A DNA stretch of 64,000 nt, taken from contig PYSS01000021.1 in assembly GCA_003049465.1 (NCBI GenBank), positions 317,400-381,399 of the forward strand. The letters run 5' to 3'. The position numbers were made by a program, and so were the translations under genes. Below, in pieces: positions 12,510 through 21,868 of this stretch. Under the pieces are notes generated by a model, which saw nothing but the letters and a program-made list of their open reading frames with translations, was not told the DNA's origin and did no database searches. Every line of letters begins with the position of its first letter. Positions within the stretch are counted from its first letter, which is position 1. The stretch comes from Magnaporthiopsis rhizophila. Lineage: Eukaryota > Ascomycota > Sordariomycetes > Magnaporthales > Magnaporthaceae.

Positions 12510-12645
12510 ACACCCCGCACTCTCACACGAGATTTTCAGCCGCAGCCTTACTGTCCGTTTTGGAACCCCCTCATCGGCCCCAACAGTTGCCTCCGAAGGT
12601 TGACGAAAAGATTTCGAGACGCAAGCCTAGAATCCGCTGCGGCGT
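12510..12645. promoter_or_regulatory. Short shared promoter between subtilase and zinc-finger genes
   Basis: The two divergent starts are only 136 bp apart, so both genes must draw on the same small regulatory region, unless one has an unseen upstream exon. No clear TATA box was seen. Confidence 0.4.
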
Positions 12646-14928
12646 ATGATGAGCACAATGGATGACGACGGCGGTGTGTTGTTGTATGACCTGGCTTGCG
12701 GGTGCGAAGCTTTGTTTGATACCCAACTTGCAAATCTCACAGCGCAGGCCTCCCCTCTGGTCGATCTTGTCGCCGAATACCAGCAGAGATTTGCAATATG
12801 GGCGGCCCATTTGGGGGTCTTTGCCCGCAAGAGCCAGTCTCTCGACACAAGACTCCGGAATCATGCCGATATACAGGATCTCGTGGCTCGCCTCTTGGTT
12901 ATTTTGCGGCGCAGTCTTCACCAGCGTGAGTACTATCAAGTTGTCCACCTGCGGCCCCAAACCCTTGAAATCCACTCGGCCAACAAAGCTCCCAGTGATG
13001 CGAGCCACCGAGGCCAGTGGAGAAAACGGCCCATCACGAGTCGAAGACGACACTCCGAGAGACACAGCTTTGTCTGCCATCGGTGCCACTCTCACTCGGT
13101 TGAATAGGCTCGGCGTCGCGATTCGCCAATCATCCCGTGACAGAATAGATGTCAAGGTCCAGAGGTTTGCTGCAACTATTGACTTCGGGCCCTTCGCTGC
13201 TGTCTCGCAAGCTGTGGTCCAGCAACTCTACCCTAATGCCCATCAATCTCTCCGGCAATACTTGGCGAAGACCATGGTGGACCGATGCACCTCAATGCTG
13301 TATAAGAAGTTCCGTGAGGGAAAGCTGCAACCACGGCGCCCAGAAAAATCCCTTGGTTCAATGCCCACGATCGACGAAGGACCCCAAATTAACCCAGACT
13401 GAAACCCTCCTGGGCTATTGGTGGACAACGGCAGCCAACAAACGTTATCTGGGACTCTAAGCTCTACAGCCATCTCCGGGATAACCCCTGCCACCTCTCG
13501 ATCCGGCCCCTCAACTATCAACAGCAAGCAGCTGAGGTCGATCCTGTACAGAACCAACCATTTCCAGGTTCCGACGGAGCGACTTAAGGGAACTTCGTCG
13601 GTCCAAGTCGGCCGGGGAAACTACCCGCGGCCACCATCCCAAGAAGGGAGCAACTTCACCGCTTGCGAGTGGTGCAGCAGGATCATCGAGAAACGAGAAA
13701 TGAGCGAGAGTGACTGGAGGTGCGTATAATCCCTCCTGAACCTTTCCCCGATTCCTTCACAGTGACTGACACGATAGGATCGAGCAGGCGACACATCGAT
13801 GAAGATCTTAAACCATACACGTGTATTTCCGATGCGTGTTCCGATGGCCACCCGGCGCTCCCGAGCTTTGCACCCTGGCTCTCCCACATGAAGGAACACA
13901 ACCGGCGTTGGCATCAGAGAGTGTTCCCAACGTCCAGCTGGATCTGCGCTGTGTGCGACGACAGCCCTGACATACACATAAGTCCAGAAGCTCTGCACGA
14001 ACATCTGGTGCAAGCTCATGGAGATATGTTCCCCACCTGCCAGCTTGAAGCGATTGCCAGGCAAAGCCAAGTGGAGCGGCAGAGGCAGTGGAACGAATGC
14101 CTCTTGTGCTGCTTTACGGTCGACAAGACAGAGCCCCCACCCAAGCGCCGCAAGGAGCAACTCGTCAACGATGCCGGCAATAAAAGCAGGAGGACAAATT
14201 TTGCTACGAGGCATCCCAAGCCTGAGAGAGAAGACGACCAGGGCTCGGACGCGTCAAACGATTCCCTCGACGTATCCGGGCTCGCGCTGACTGCTGGTAA
14301 TGCCGAGACGATGGCGCGACATATCGCATCGCATCTACAGGCGTTGATGCTGTTAACCATCCGCCTAGCCCTTCTATCCGACGATCACAGCCAGGAGACA
14401 CAAGACCACGCCAATAGCGCTTCGGTTGATCCTAGGGACAGCGGTGAAGCGTCCTCCACTGAATCTGCCCAGGATTCAGCAGCAGACACTGTATCTACCG
14501 AGAATGTCGAAATGCCTGATGCCGATGGAGAGACGCTGGAAGCCGCGGACATGCCGCAGGTTGATCATGTCCCTGACGCCGTTGTGGATTTTGATGGCGT
14601 GCCTAGACGATACGATGGACTGCCAGTTGAAGAAGACGAGTTCCTGCAGGAACTAATCGAATCCGGAGCGTATCAAGCCGCGTTCAAGCGCCCCAAACCG
14701 CCTTCGGGGGAGCAGCCCAGCCAAGACGGTTCGATTATGCTTGGCGGACGGCCCAGGAACATACTGGTCGATGAATACGACGCGCGACGGTACTACCGCG
14801 CGTCTCGCCAGCAACAACAACAACAACAACAGCAGCAGCAGCAGCAGCAGAAACCGGCAAAAGGTTTTCCCCCGAGCTACCTCAAGCTCTTCAGCCGTGA
14901 AGGGCAGAAATCGGGAAAAGAACCTTGA
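12646..14928 (+). CDS. AcuF-like C2H2-type zinc-finger protein with polyQ tail region, one in-frame TGA
   Basis: This belongs to the large fungal family often annotated as C2H2 finger / oxidoreductase AcuF-like; its molecular role is unknown. The N-terminal signature (YQQRFAIWAAHLGVFA, LDTRLRNHADIQDLVARLL) and the following helical part (RLGVAIRQSS, AVVQQLYPNAHQSLRQYL, MVDRCTSMLY) match the family. The exons are 12646-12925, 12996-13719 and 13788-14928; the introns are GTGAGT (70 nt) and GTGCGT...GCAG (68 nt). The joined total is 714 codons including a TGA at 13400-13402 (codon 229). The finger region follows (CEWCSRIIEK, SDWRRHIDED, CISDACS, HMKEHNRRWH, WICAVCDD, HEHLVQAHGD), then an acidic region and Gln14 (14809-14850). 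A 156-nt intron 13314-13469 (GTGAGG...CTACAG) would remove the TGA in frame, but would also discard sequence that looks coding. It may be a pseudogene. Confidence 0.75.
14809..14850 (+). repeat. CAA/CAG polyglutamine repeat
   Basis: Fourteen consecutive Gln codons (mixed CAG, CAA, then CAG) lie in the zinc-finger gene, so the tract is a length-variable coding microsatellite. Confidence 0.9.
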
Positions 14929-15645
14929 CATGGGCATCTTGAAGCGGAGTGTCGACCTATCAAACCGCCACCCAGAAGAGCATCCTACCCTAGGAACAAA
15001 CGGGCTAACCCGGCTGCCCGGGTCGTGAGAGGCCATGCTTTTCTTATAAATAGGTATATGTAAATAAAAATGAACCAAGCATCCGGCATGTTTTCGGGTG
15101 AGAATAACAAGCTATGACGACCCACGTATTTATTTCCGTGTAGATGGGGAAAGCTCACAATGTGGAACCACTCCGCATGGGGGCACGATTTTTAAAGGTG
15201 CCAAGTGCGAGGATGATGCAGGTTCCCGAAACCAGACATTCACGGGTGCAGGAAACCCCATGTGCAGCCTGAAGTGTTTCGCCTTGGCAACGGCCACACT
15301 GCATACACGATCAACCCCACTCGCAACCGACGTGAGAAAAGGTTCAAAAAGTTGAGTCAAAGGCGGAGATATCTCCGTAGACTCGTGATTACAGTGCTAT
15401 GTGAGCAGGCACACCTTGACCAAGGTTATTACATGGGAATAATCACCGCCTCCTTCTTGTGAGCAGAAAAAGAAACGGCTGCAGGTAAACAAGATCTGCC
15501 TGGGCAGTCTATGCAAAACCCCTACAAACAGTTGACAGCCTTCCTTCCAGTCGCTGATGAACTCGTTTGATCCTCATCCGACCTTCATGCAGTAGAACCA
15601 AGAACTCCCATTGCGCCCAAAACCAAACACGCTGCCGTGACACTC
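14929..15645. other. Convergent intergenic region
   Basis: This is 3' flanking sequence of the zinc-finger gene and the GPI-protein gene. No supported gene was seen. Confidence 0.4.
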
Positions 15646-16428
15646 TTAGTTAAGGAAGGCGTATGCAACGGCACCGAGCATGACCAGGGCAAGCGACGAC
15701 TGGACCTTGGTGCCAGAGCTGTTGGAGTTGGGAATGGTGCCGGTGGTGCCAGCGGAGGTGGTGGCCGCGGTCGTGGTAGCTGGAAATGAGGAGACGCATG
15801 TTAGTTTAAGTTCGACTGTTGGCATTGAGTCACGGTTTCCAGGAGTTGAGCCACTTACCCTTGGTGGAGGTCGAGCCGGACGAGGTGGTGGCGGTGGTGG
15901 AGTTCGACTTGACCGAGGCCGAGGTGGTGGAGGTTGTCATGGTGGTAGCGCTCGACGAGGTCGAGGAGCTAGTGGCGGAGCTGCTGCTGCTGCTGCTCGT
16001 GGACGCGGCAGAGGCAGAGCTGCTGGAAGAAGAGCCGGTGCCAGTGAGAGAGAAGGCAGCGCTCCAGTTGGTGTCGTCCGCGCCCGGGCCGTCGGCGACG
16101 GTGAAGGCGTACTGGCCGGAAGGCACATCCTTGGGGATGGTGACGGTGGTCGAGGTTCCAGAAACACCGGCTTTGATGGCATGTGTTAGCATAGACCACG
16201 CGACGGTCCCCAAATTGTGGTGTTGTACTTACTGGCCAGGGTCGAGAAGCTCTTCATGCCATTGGGCGGGGTGCCGGTCTTGAGCTCGATGGTGACAGGT
16301 CCCTTGGCGTCAGTCCACTTCAGCTCGAAGGACTGGCCAGCGACAACGTCGAAGTTGCTGTTGGTGAACTTGGGCTTGGCCGAGGCAACGGTGGCCAGGG
16401 CAGCGACGATGACGGAGGTGAACTTCAT
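15646..16428 (-). CDS. Ser/Thr-rich GPI-anchored cell-wall protein (Kre9/Knh1-like domain)
   Basis: Secreted protein of 213 residues, likely attached to the plasma membrane or cell wall. The exons are 16428-16233, 16170-15859 and 15779-15646, with introns of 62 and 79 nt (GTAAGT donors, CTAAC branch points; phases 1 and 1). The signal peptide is residues 1-17 (MKFTSVIVAALATVASA). A Kre9/Knh1-type beta-sandwich follows (FDVVAGQSFELKWTDAKGPVTI ... STTVTIPKDVPSGQYAFTVAD). A Ser/Thr/Ala linker of about 80 residues, expected to be O-mannosylated, leads to a C-terminal GPI signal (NSNSSGTK then a hydrophobic tail ending AVAYAFLN). The intron in the domain and the splice phases join cleanly. The exact glycan-binding role, if any, is unknown. 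Confidence 0.9.
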
Positions 16429-17801
16429 CTTGGCGACGGGGTAGTAAGACGGTGCTGAGCGAGGGTTGAGAAGCGCAAAAAGAAGCTGTGCCGACTGTTA
16501 GCTTAAAATGTCGATATCACGAGCGGGCAGTGATGTGAAGATGGAGAGTCTCTCAACGGGAGCTACCAGCCCACAAAACATTGAAAAGACTAAGGGCAGG
16601 TTGGGAGCAGACAGGCAGAGACGGAAGGCGCGACGGGCTGGAGTGGGGTGCATGAGGGAGAGATCAGGCTGGTAGAGCGAGGGTTGATGCATGATGCCCA
16701 CCCCCGCACGCGGCGACGGCATCGACGGAGGCTAGTGTCAAAAGGACGGAACTGGACGGGGGAATGCAGTGAAACGCGGCAGTTGCTCGAGTCGCCCGTC
16801 CTCCAAGACGGGTGTGCTGTGCGAGGGAGGTCCTTGGAATGGGCAAGGACGCGAACAGGGTGTAACGCTACTTACCGTTCGGGATTACAAGGTAGAGAAT
16901 TAATGTAATAGCTCAAAGCAGTCAACAGTCCCTGAAAGAGTGAAAGGAGTTGGAAGGCCGTGAAGAAGACAGAAGTGACAACGTCGAGGGACGCGGCGGG
17001 TGACAGCTTTTATTGTTGTGTTTTCCCAGGCCAGCGCCACTTTTAAAATGACACCCCAACACTCCCCTGGGCAGGCGAAGCGGGCGCGAAGGCCGGTCGG
17101 TCCAAAGTTTGTTACCCAGTTCCGAGTCGAAAGCGCCTGCGCCTTCAGGGGACAATCACACCTCGTCGCATCCATCCATCCATCCCGTGCGGCCATCCAT
17201 CCAGAGCCAAGGTTGGAGCGCTCCTTTCCCCTGCGGGCCCACCCTCCATCATCTCATCTCAATCCCATCCCAGGCCCCGACTGATCAGGAAAGGGGATCC
17301 ACAATAATAACGCGGAGGACAGGCAGGGTCCAGCCAAGGGCCCGTGCTCCACAGCCGCTTTCCCCAATCGGCTTAGGCGCTGGCCCATTATCCACCGCCG
17401 CCGTTCTGGGAGCCCTGCAGAGGGTGGCTCCGGCTGGAAATTGGGTAATGACGCCGATGGCGCGCAAATGGATGGATCCTCCTAAAATACCGCCACAACG
17501 CAAGGCTTGTGATTCAGTCTGAACCACGGGTAAAAAGGGGGCGGCCCAGGTGCTGCTGCATCCTCCATCGCATGAACTGACGTCTCTTCACGCTGTCATA
17601 ACGCTGCCAAGGTCTGACCCCCGGGAGGGCATTCCAATGCGACAGCGTTGACATTTGTCGACCTGGGTGGGAGATGATGTCCGTTGGCCAAGCAAGCTGC
17701 GATGGAACCGTGACTGTTCGATTCATAGCTTGTATGGGGCCTCGATGGGCCGTGCACTCATTCAGCAGCTAATTCCATGAGCTTGGGGCTGGGATCTGCC
17801 T

Positions 17802-17854
17802 GGTTCTGGCCTGTGCTAACAACAAACCTATCCGCTAGCACAGAGGCCAGAACC
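17802..17854. repeat. Inverted repeat able to form a 17-bp hairpin
   Basis: The left arm 17802-17818 (GGTTCTGGCCTGTGCTA) is the reverse complement of the right arm 17836-17854, except for a 2-nt bulge (GA). The loop is 17 nt. No flanking transposase or direct repeats were noticed. Confidence 0.7.
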
Positions 17855-18539
17855 GACGGCCCAGGCCCTTTTTGCGGACGCCCGCGAGCCGTTTGGCGGC
17901 AAACCAGCTGACACCCCCGCCTTCCAACCAGAAGCAAAAGTTGGAAGACCTTGGCTCCCTAGATGCATGGGGCTGGGCTGCATGCCTGGTGCGACCGGGG
18001 CGGCTGCAGCTGATTGATCACCCCGATTTCCCCAGTGCCATCCTCGACCACGGTTTCAAGGCATCGAATTCCCCGAGCGATCGCATGATTGGGCTTGATG
18101 GGGTAGGTATCGCAACCGCACGATCCATTTGCCTGCCTCGTTACAAAGTCAAGGGTCCATGGATCCAATGTTTTGAAAGATCGAAGAAAACACGCAGAGC
18201 TTCTGCGATTTACAGTGCTTGCTTGCGTCTGTCAATAGAGACCAGACGCGCCCGCCGAAATAACGCTAACTGCAGCCCTAGCGACGGAACAAACAATCGG
18301 GCCACTAAAACAAATACACATTGGATTGACGGCTTCCCATTGGATGCCTGTATCCAGGCTCTCTCTCTCTGGCGTACTGCCGCCCAATATTTGGTGAATT
18401 GCTGGGCTGCGGGCAGTTGCTAGAGCATCACGGGTCTGGAGCCGCCGCCAGCCGCCGCCGTCAGCAATCATCCTCACCCTCCAACCCGACACGAGAAAAA
18501 CGTTCCGTGCAGCCATCCAATGTTTGAATGCCTATAATA

Positions 18540-18565
18540 TTTTTTTTTTTTTTTTTTTTTTTTTT
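18540..18565. repeat. Poly(T) tract
   Basis: Homopolymer of 26 T. Similar A/T runs recur in the window (24366-24381, 37796-37838, 48065-48085, 63965-64000). Confidence 0.9.
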
Positions 18566-19033
18566 GCCAGCTGTCTCAATCCGTGACGCACTGCTCCTCG
18601 GAAGTCTCGCATCTTCTCCCTCGCTACCAGCATTACTATATGCACATCCAATAGACAAGCGTTGTTTTCTCCCCTCCTCTTCTTATTTGTGTGGTGAACT
18701 TTGTCAATATTCGCTCCGTCCTTGCCCACTGCATGCGTTTGGTGCATGCGTCTTACAATTGGGGAGCGATGTTACACAGACACCTCCATGTAAGACCATA
18801 AAACTGACGGCCAGCCGCCGAGTGGGAACACCACGCGTCCTTGATACTTTGGGTAGGTGGCCGATGAGCCATCCTCGTCGCCACGTTATGGTGGGGTTTA
18901 TCGCCACCAGCAGAGGGCTCGGGATGGTTGGACGAAAACAAGAGAGTTAGTCGAGGCCTACTTCAGCCGAGAATCTAAAACCAGTTTGCTCCGCCTCAGC
19001 CCCATTGGCACGGAGCCCACGACGGATGACGCG

Positions 19034-20339
19034 TCAAGGCAGCGAACACCGGACAACCCCGCGGCGGACGCCTTCGGTCTCCTCCCCGAGCCAATGCACG
19101 TCGGCGCCCTCGCTCGTGATCCTCTCGACAAAGTCGTCGAGCGACCCGCCGACTCCAAAGTACAACCTCTTGGCCGCCACGATGCTCGTCGCCCCACCGT
19201 CCGGCCGCTCGGCGCGCTCCCTCCGGAGCACCGCGAGCAGCGTATCCGCGAAGGCGCCCAGCGCGAAGGGCGAATAGATGGTTTCGGCTCCCACCACCAG
19301 CGTGCCGCTGCTGCTGCTGCCTATTGGTCCCGAGGTGGGTTGAGGAGGAGGCACGCTCAGCCCTTGGCCGTAGAGAAGCTCCACAAATGCGGGTGACCAG
19401 CCGCCCGAGACGAAGGAGAGTGAGATCCTTGACGTCTCGAGGAACGACGCGAAGGCGGCCTTAACGTCGTCACTCAGCTCGAGCTCTCCGCCGTCCGAGT
19501 CCTCCTCGGATGACAGCGCCTCTTGGAGCAGCGCGCTCCCGCCCTGGCGCAGCAGCGCCCAGGCCAGGATGAAGTTGGGCAGCGTCACGAGCTGGAGGAC
19601 CGACGGGTTGTAGTCGGCGAGCGTCAGCGACAGCGGAAACCTTGCTGTCTCTTCCATAGCAACCGCCCACTGGAAGACGGCGAGGGATGGCAGTGCCGTC
19701 CCGCATCCAAGCTTGTGCGTGAAAAAGGAAAGGCGTCGTCGTCAGCAACGTCGTGTGCAGCGGGGACGCGGTTGGTGGCTGAGAGAGGGCTGGCGTAGCC
19801 GCGCGTGACTTTACTTTTTCCCACTATCTGCATACCTCGATCATCCTCATAGGCCCCTTGGCCAGAGCCAGGGCGGGCGACAGGTCGTCCCGAGACAGGA
19901 CCTTGACCAGGTCGACGCTGCTCTCCCAGCTCTTGAAGCCGCCCTCGTAGATGCCGGTGCGGACGTCGTGCTGGCCGAGCCCGGCCTCGTCCGCCTCGAG
20001 GCCCTCGTCCTCGGCCGCCAGCTGCACGCGCACGTCCCAGAGCTCGCGCCGCGGCAGCCGGACGGCCGCCACCCCGGGGGCGGGCGCGGGCACCTCGAGG
20101 ATGCCGTACGCGATTTTGGACGGCAGTTGGGCCAGCATGTGTCCGAGCTCGTGGTGCTCCGGCGGGAGCTGCGGCTTCCCCTGGACCGGGAAAGCGCTCG
20201 AGCTACTCGCCGCCGCCGCCGCCGCCTGGGACGGCTGCTGTGCTACGGCAGCTCGGGCCTCGACTTTGCCATCTTGCTGCTGCTGCTGCGCGCCGTCGTC
20301 TTCTATGTCGTCCCCGGCAAACGAGAACGAAAACGCCAT
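19034..20339 (-). CDS. HPM1: Protein-histidine N-methyltransferase (Hpm1/METTL18 homologue)
   Basis: SAM-dependent methyltransferase; in yeast Hpm1 methylates a histidine of ribosomal protein Rpl3. Exon 1 is 20339-19836 and exon 2 is 19711-19034, with a 124-nt intron (GTATGC...ACAAG, phase 0), giving 393 residues. The N-terminus MAFSFSFAGDDIE is typical. Further family motifs are LPSKIAY, LPRRELWDVRVQL, HDVRTGIYEGGFKSWESSVDLV and the SAM motif I IELGCGTALPSL, which is formed exactly across the splice. LTLADYNPSVLQLVTLPNF follows. A polyQ/polyA low-complexity stretch is inserted near the N-terminus (about residues 17-50). All core motifs are present, so it should be functional. Confidence 0.93.
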
Positions 20340-20850
20340 TTTTTGGTGGGGTTTTCGTTTCTAGCGGGGATCTGACAGGGCTGAAGGAAACCGAACCCTC
20401 TTTCCGGATCGGATTTTTTTCTCAGTCGTTTCTTTTCCTCGTTTGGCCGTTGTCCTACCCGCTGTTTCAATATTCCTTCCGTGTTGCACAACCGGATGGT
20501 TGGGTTTGTTTTACATGCAGCCCTGTTTCACGGATGCGGATGGTCGGGCTGAAAATTCGAACGGTCCAACGTCAAATTAAAGTGGCGGCGATTGGCGACG
20601 GAGGTGACTGAAAACACAGCGAAAAGTCTCACCAGCGTAAACACCTAGGTAGATACCTACCTACCTCTAGGTAGTGAAGAAGCCAGACATCCGGCGTTGC
20701 GTGCGTAGATGAACGTATTACAATATCAGAATTCAGAAAATTACCTACCAAAAACAGGCGTGTGACCTACGGTGATAACCCCGCGTGCCCCAGACGCTAT
20801 CATATTCACACTACACATCGCTGGTGTAAATCGACCCATCCTTGCCATCA
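20340..20850. other. Intergenic region
   Basis: This is the 5' flank of HPM1 and the 3' flank of the SDH assembly gene. It contains a dense cluster of CCTAGGTA/TACCTACC motifs at 20643-20674. No gene was seen. Confidence 0.4.
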
Positions 20851-21438
20851 TCACGTCGACTCCCCTTCCTCCCCTCCGTCCTTCCTCGCCCTTATAGCCA
20901 TCATGAGTTCGTAAAGCTGGCCAACCTGTTCTTCTATTGGAACAGAGAGACACGCACATCAGTCGACGCTCAAATGGGAGCCTGTGAAGAAAAAACAGTC
21001 ATCTGCCCACGTAGGTACGTACCACTGAGTTTTTGCACCTTGGCCGGGTCGATCTTCTCCTCTGCCCAGGAGTCGCCCTCGACCGACTGCGCGTACAGCT
21101 GCCATTCGGTCAGGAAACCTATCTGTATGCGGTATGCGGCTCGTCAATGGGATTGTTTTTATCCTTTTTATTTATGACAAGCAGCGGTACCTAGGTGTAG
21201 TCAGTAGAGCCTTACTCACTAGATGTGCCGGGTTTTCAACGTTCCGATGCGCCCTGAACTCGGCCTTGACGTACTCGTCGCCCAGCACCCGCATCTCGTG
21301 CGGCAGGTGCTTTCGGTGCGCCCTCAGTAGCCTCCGGTACAGTGGGATCGGCGGCAGCAGCGCCATGGGCGCGGGCCGAAGGGTCGATGACGCCGGCGAC
21401 GAGGCCGCTGCCATGAGCCTTGTGAACGAGGCATTCAT
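20851..21438 (-). CDS. SDH7: Succinate dehydrogenase assembly factor 3 (Acn9/Sdh7, LYR family)
   Basis: Mitochondrial matrix LYR-motif protein that helps mature the iron-sulfur subunit of succinate dehydrogenase. The three exons are 21438-21220, 21122-21023 and 20933-20851. The introns are 97 nt (GTGAGT...ACAG) and 89 nt (GTACGT...ATAG), and the product is 133 residues. The N-terminal segment (MNASFTRLMAAASS) is basic/hydroxylated and suits import. The core shows the LYR motif in PLYRRLLRAHRKHLPHEMR, then GDEYVKAEFRAHRNVENPAHL, IGFLTEWQLYA and a C-terminal VGQLYELMMAIR helix. Both splices rebuild conserved sequence. An internal Met at residue 9 could also serve as the start. Confidence 0.92.
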
Positions 21439-21868
21439 AATTAATTCGTACCGCCACAAAGAAACAAAAAGAGGCTAGAAACGGGATTTTCTAGGCTAAA
21501 AAAAGGAAACGGCACTCCTGAACCCCTCGGTTTTGTATTGCAAAAAGCTCGGGTCTGGGTTTGATAGCCGGGGAGCCTCGAAGCTGTCGCCACTGGATCC
21601 ACCAAGGCAGGTCTGGGTTTTGCAGTACTGTGTCAATGACGCAACACCACACTGTCTTCCATCACTTTGGGGGGTTGGATTTGAAGAAGCAGTGGCAAAG
21701 ATATCAGATTCAGCACAACCCGAGAAAGATGATGATACCAAGTTTCCCGAAACATCGCAAATATAGTATGCTCGTTTTTTTTTTTTATTTATTTTTTTTT
21801 TTATGTAAATGACCATCGCAGGCTGTGTCGTTACGCTTAGACATAAACTGGCACTAAAGAACAATCAT
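21439..21868. other. Intergenic region with T-rich tract
   Basis: This is the 5' flank of the SDH assembly gene and the 3' end of the helicase gene, with an imperfect T-rich run at 21775-21802. No gene was seen. Confidence 0.4.

Larger units (their letters stand above)
16429..19033. other. Long gene-free stretch (2.6 kb)
   Basis: This is the upstream region of the GPI-protein gene (minus) and the 3' side of HPM1. Open frames here lack any family resemblance or codon pattern. It contains a CCAT microsatellite at about 17168-17186, an inverted repeat (17802-17854) and a T26 run (18540-18565). Confidence 0.45.

Noticed and set aside
12571..13155. Minus-strand open frame of 194 codons
   Set aside because: It is antisense to the first exons of the zinc-finger gene, whose frame and splices match a known family; the minus frame shows no family resemblance.
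17872..18423. 183-codon plus-strand open frame
   Set aside because: Composition is unlike the genes of this window, with no motif and no conserved-looking start; left as intergenic.
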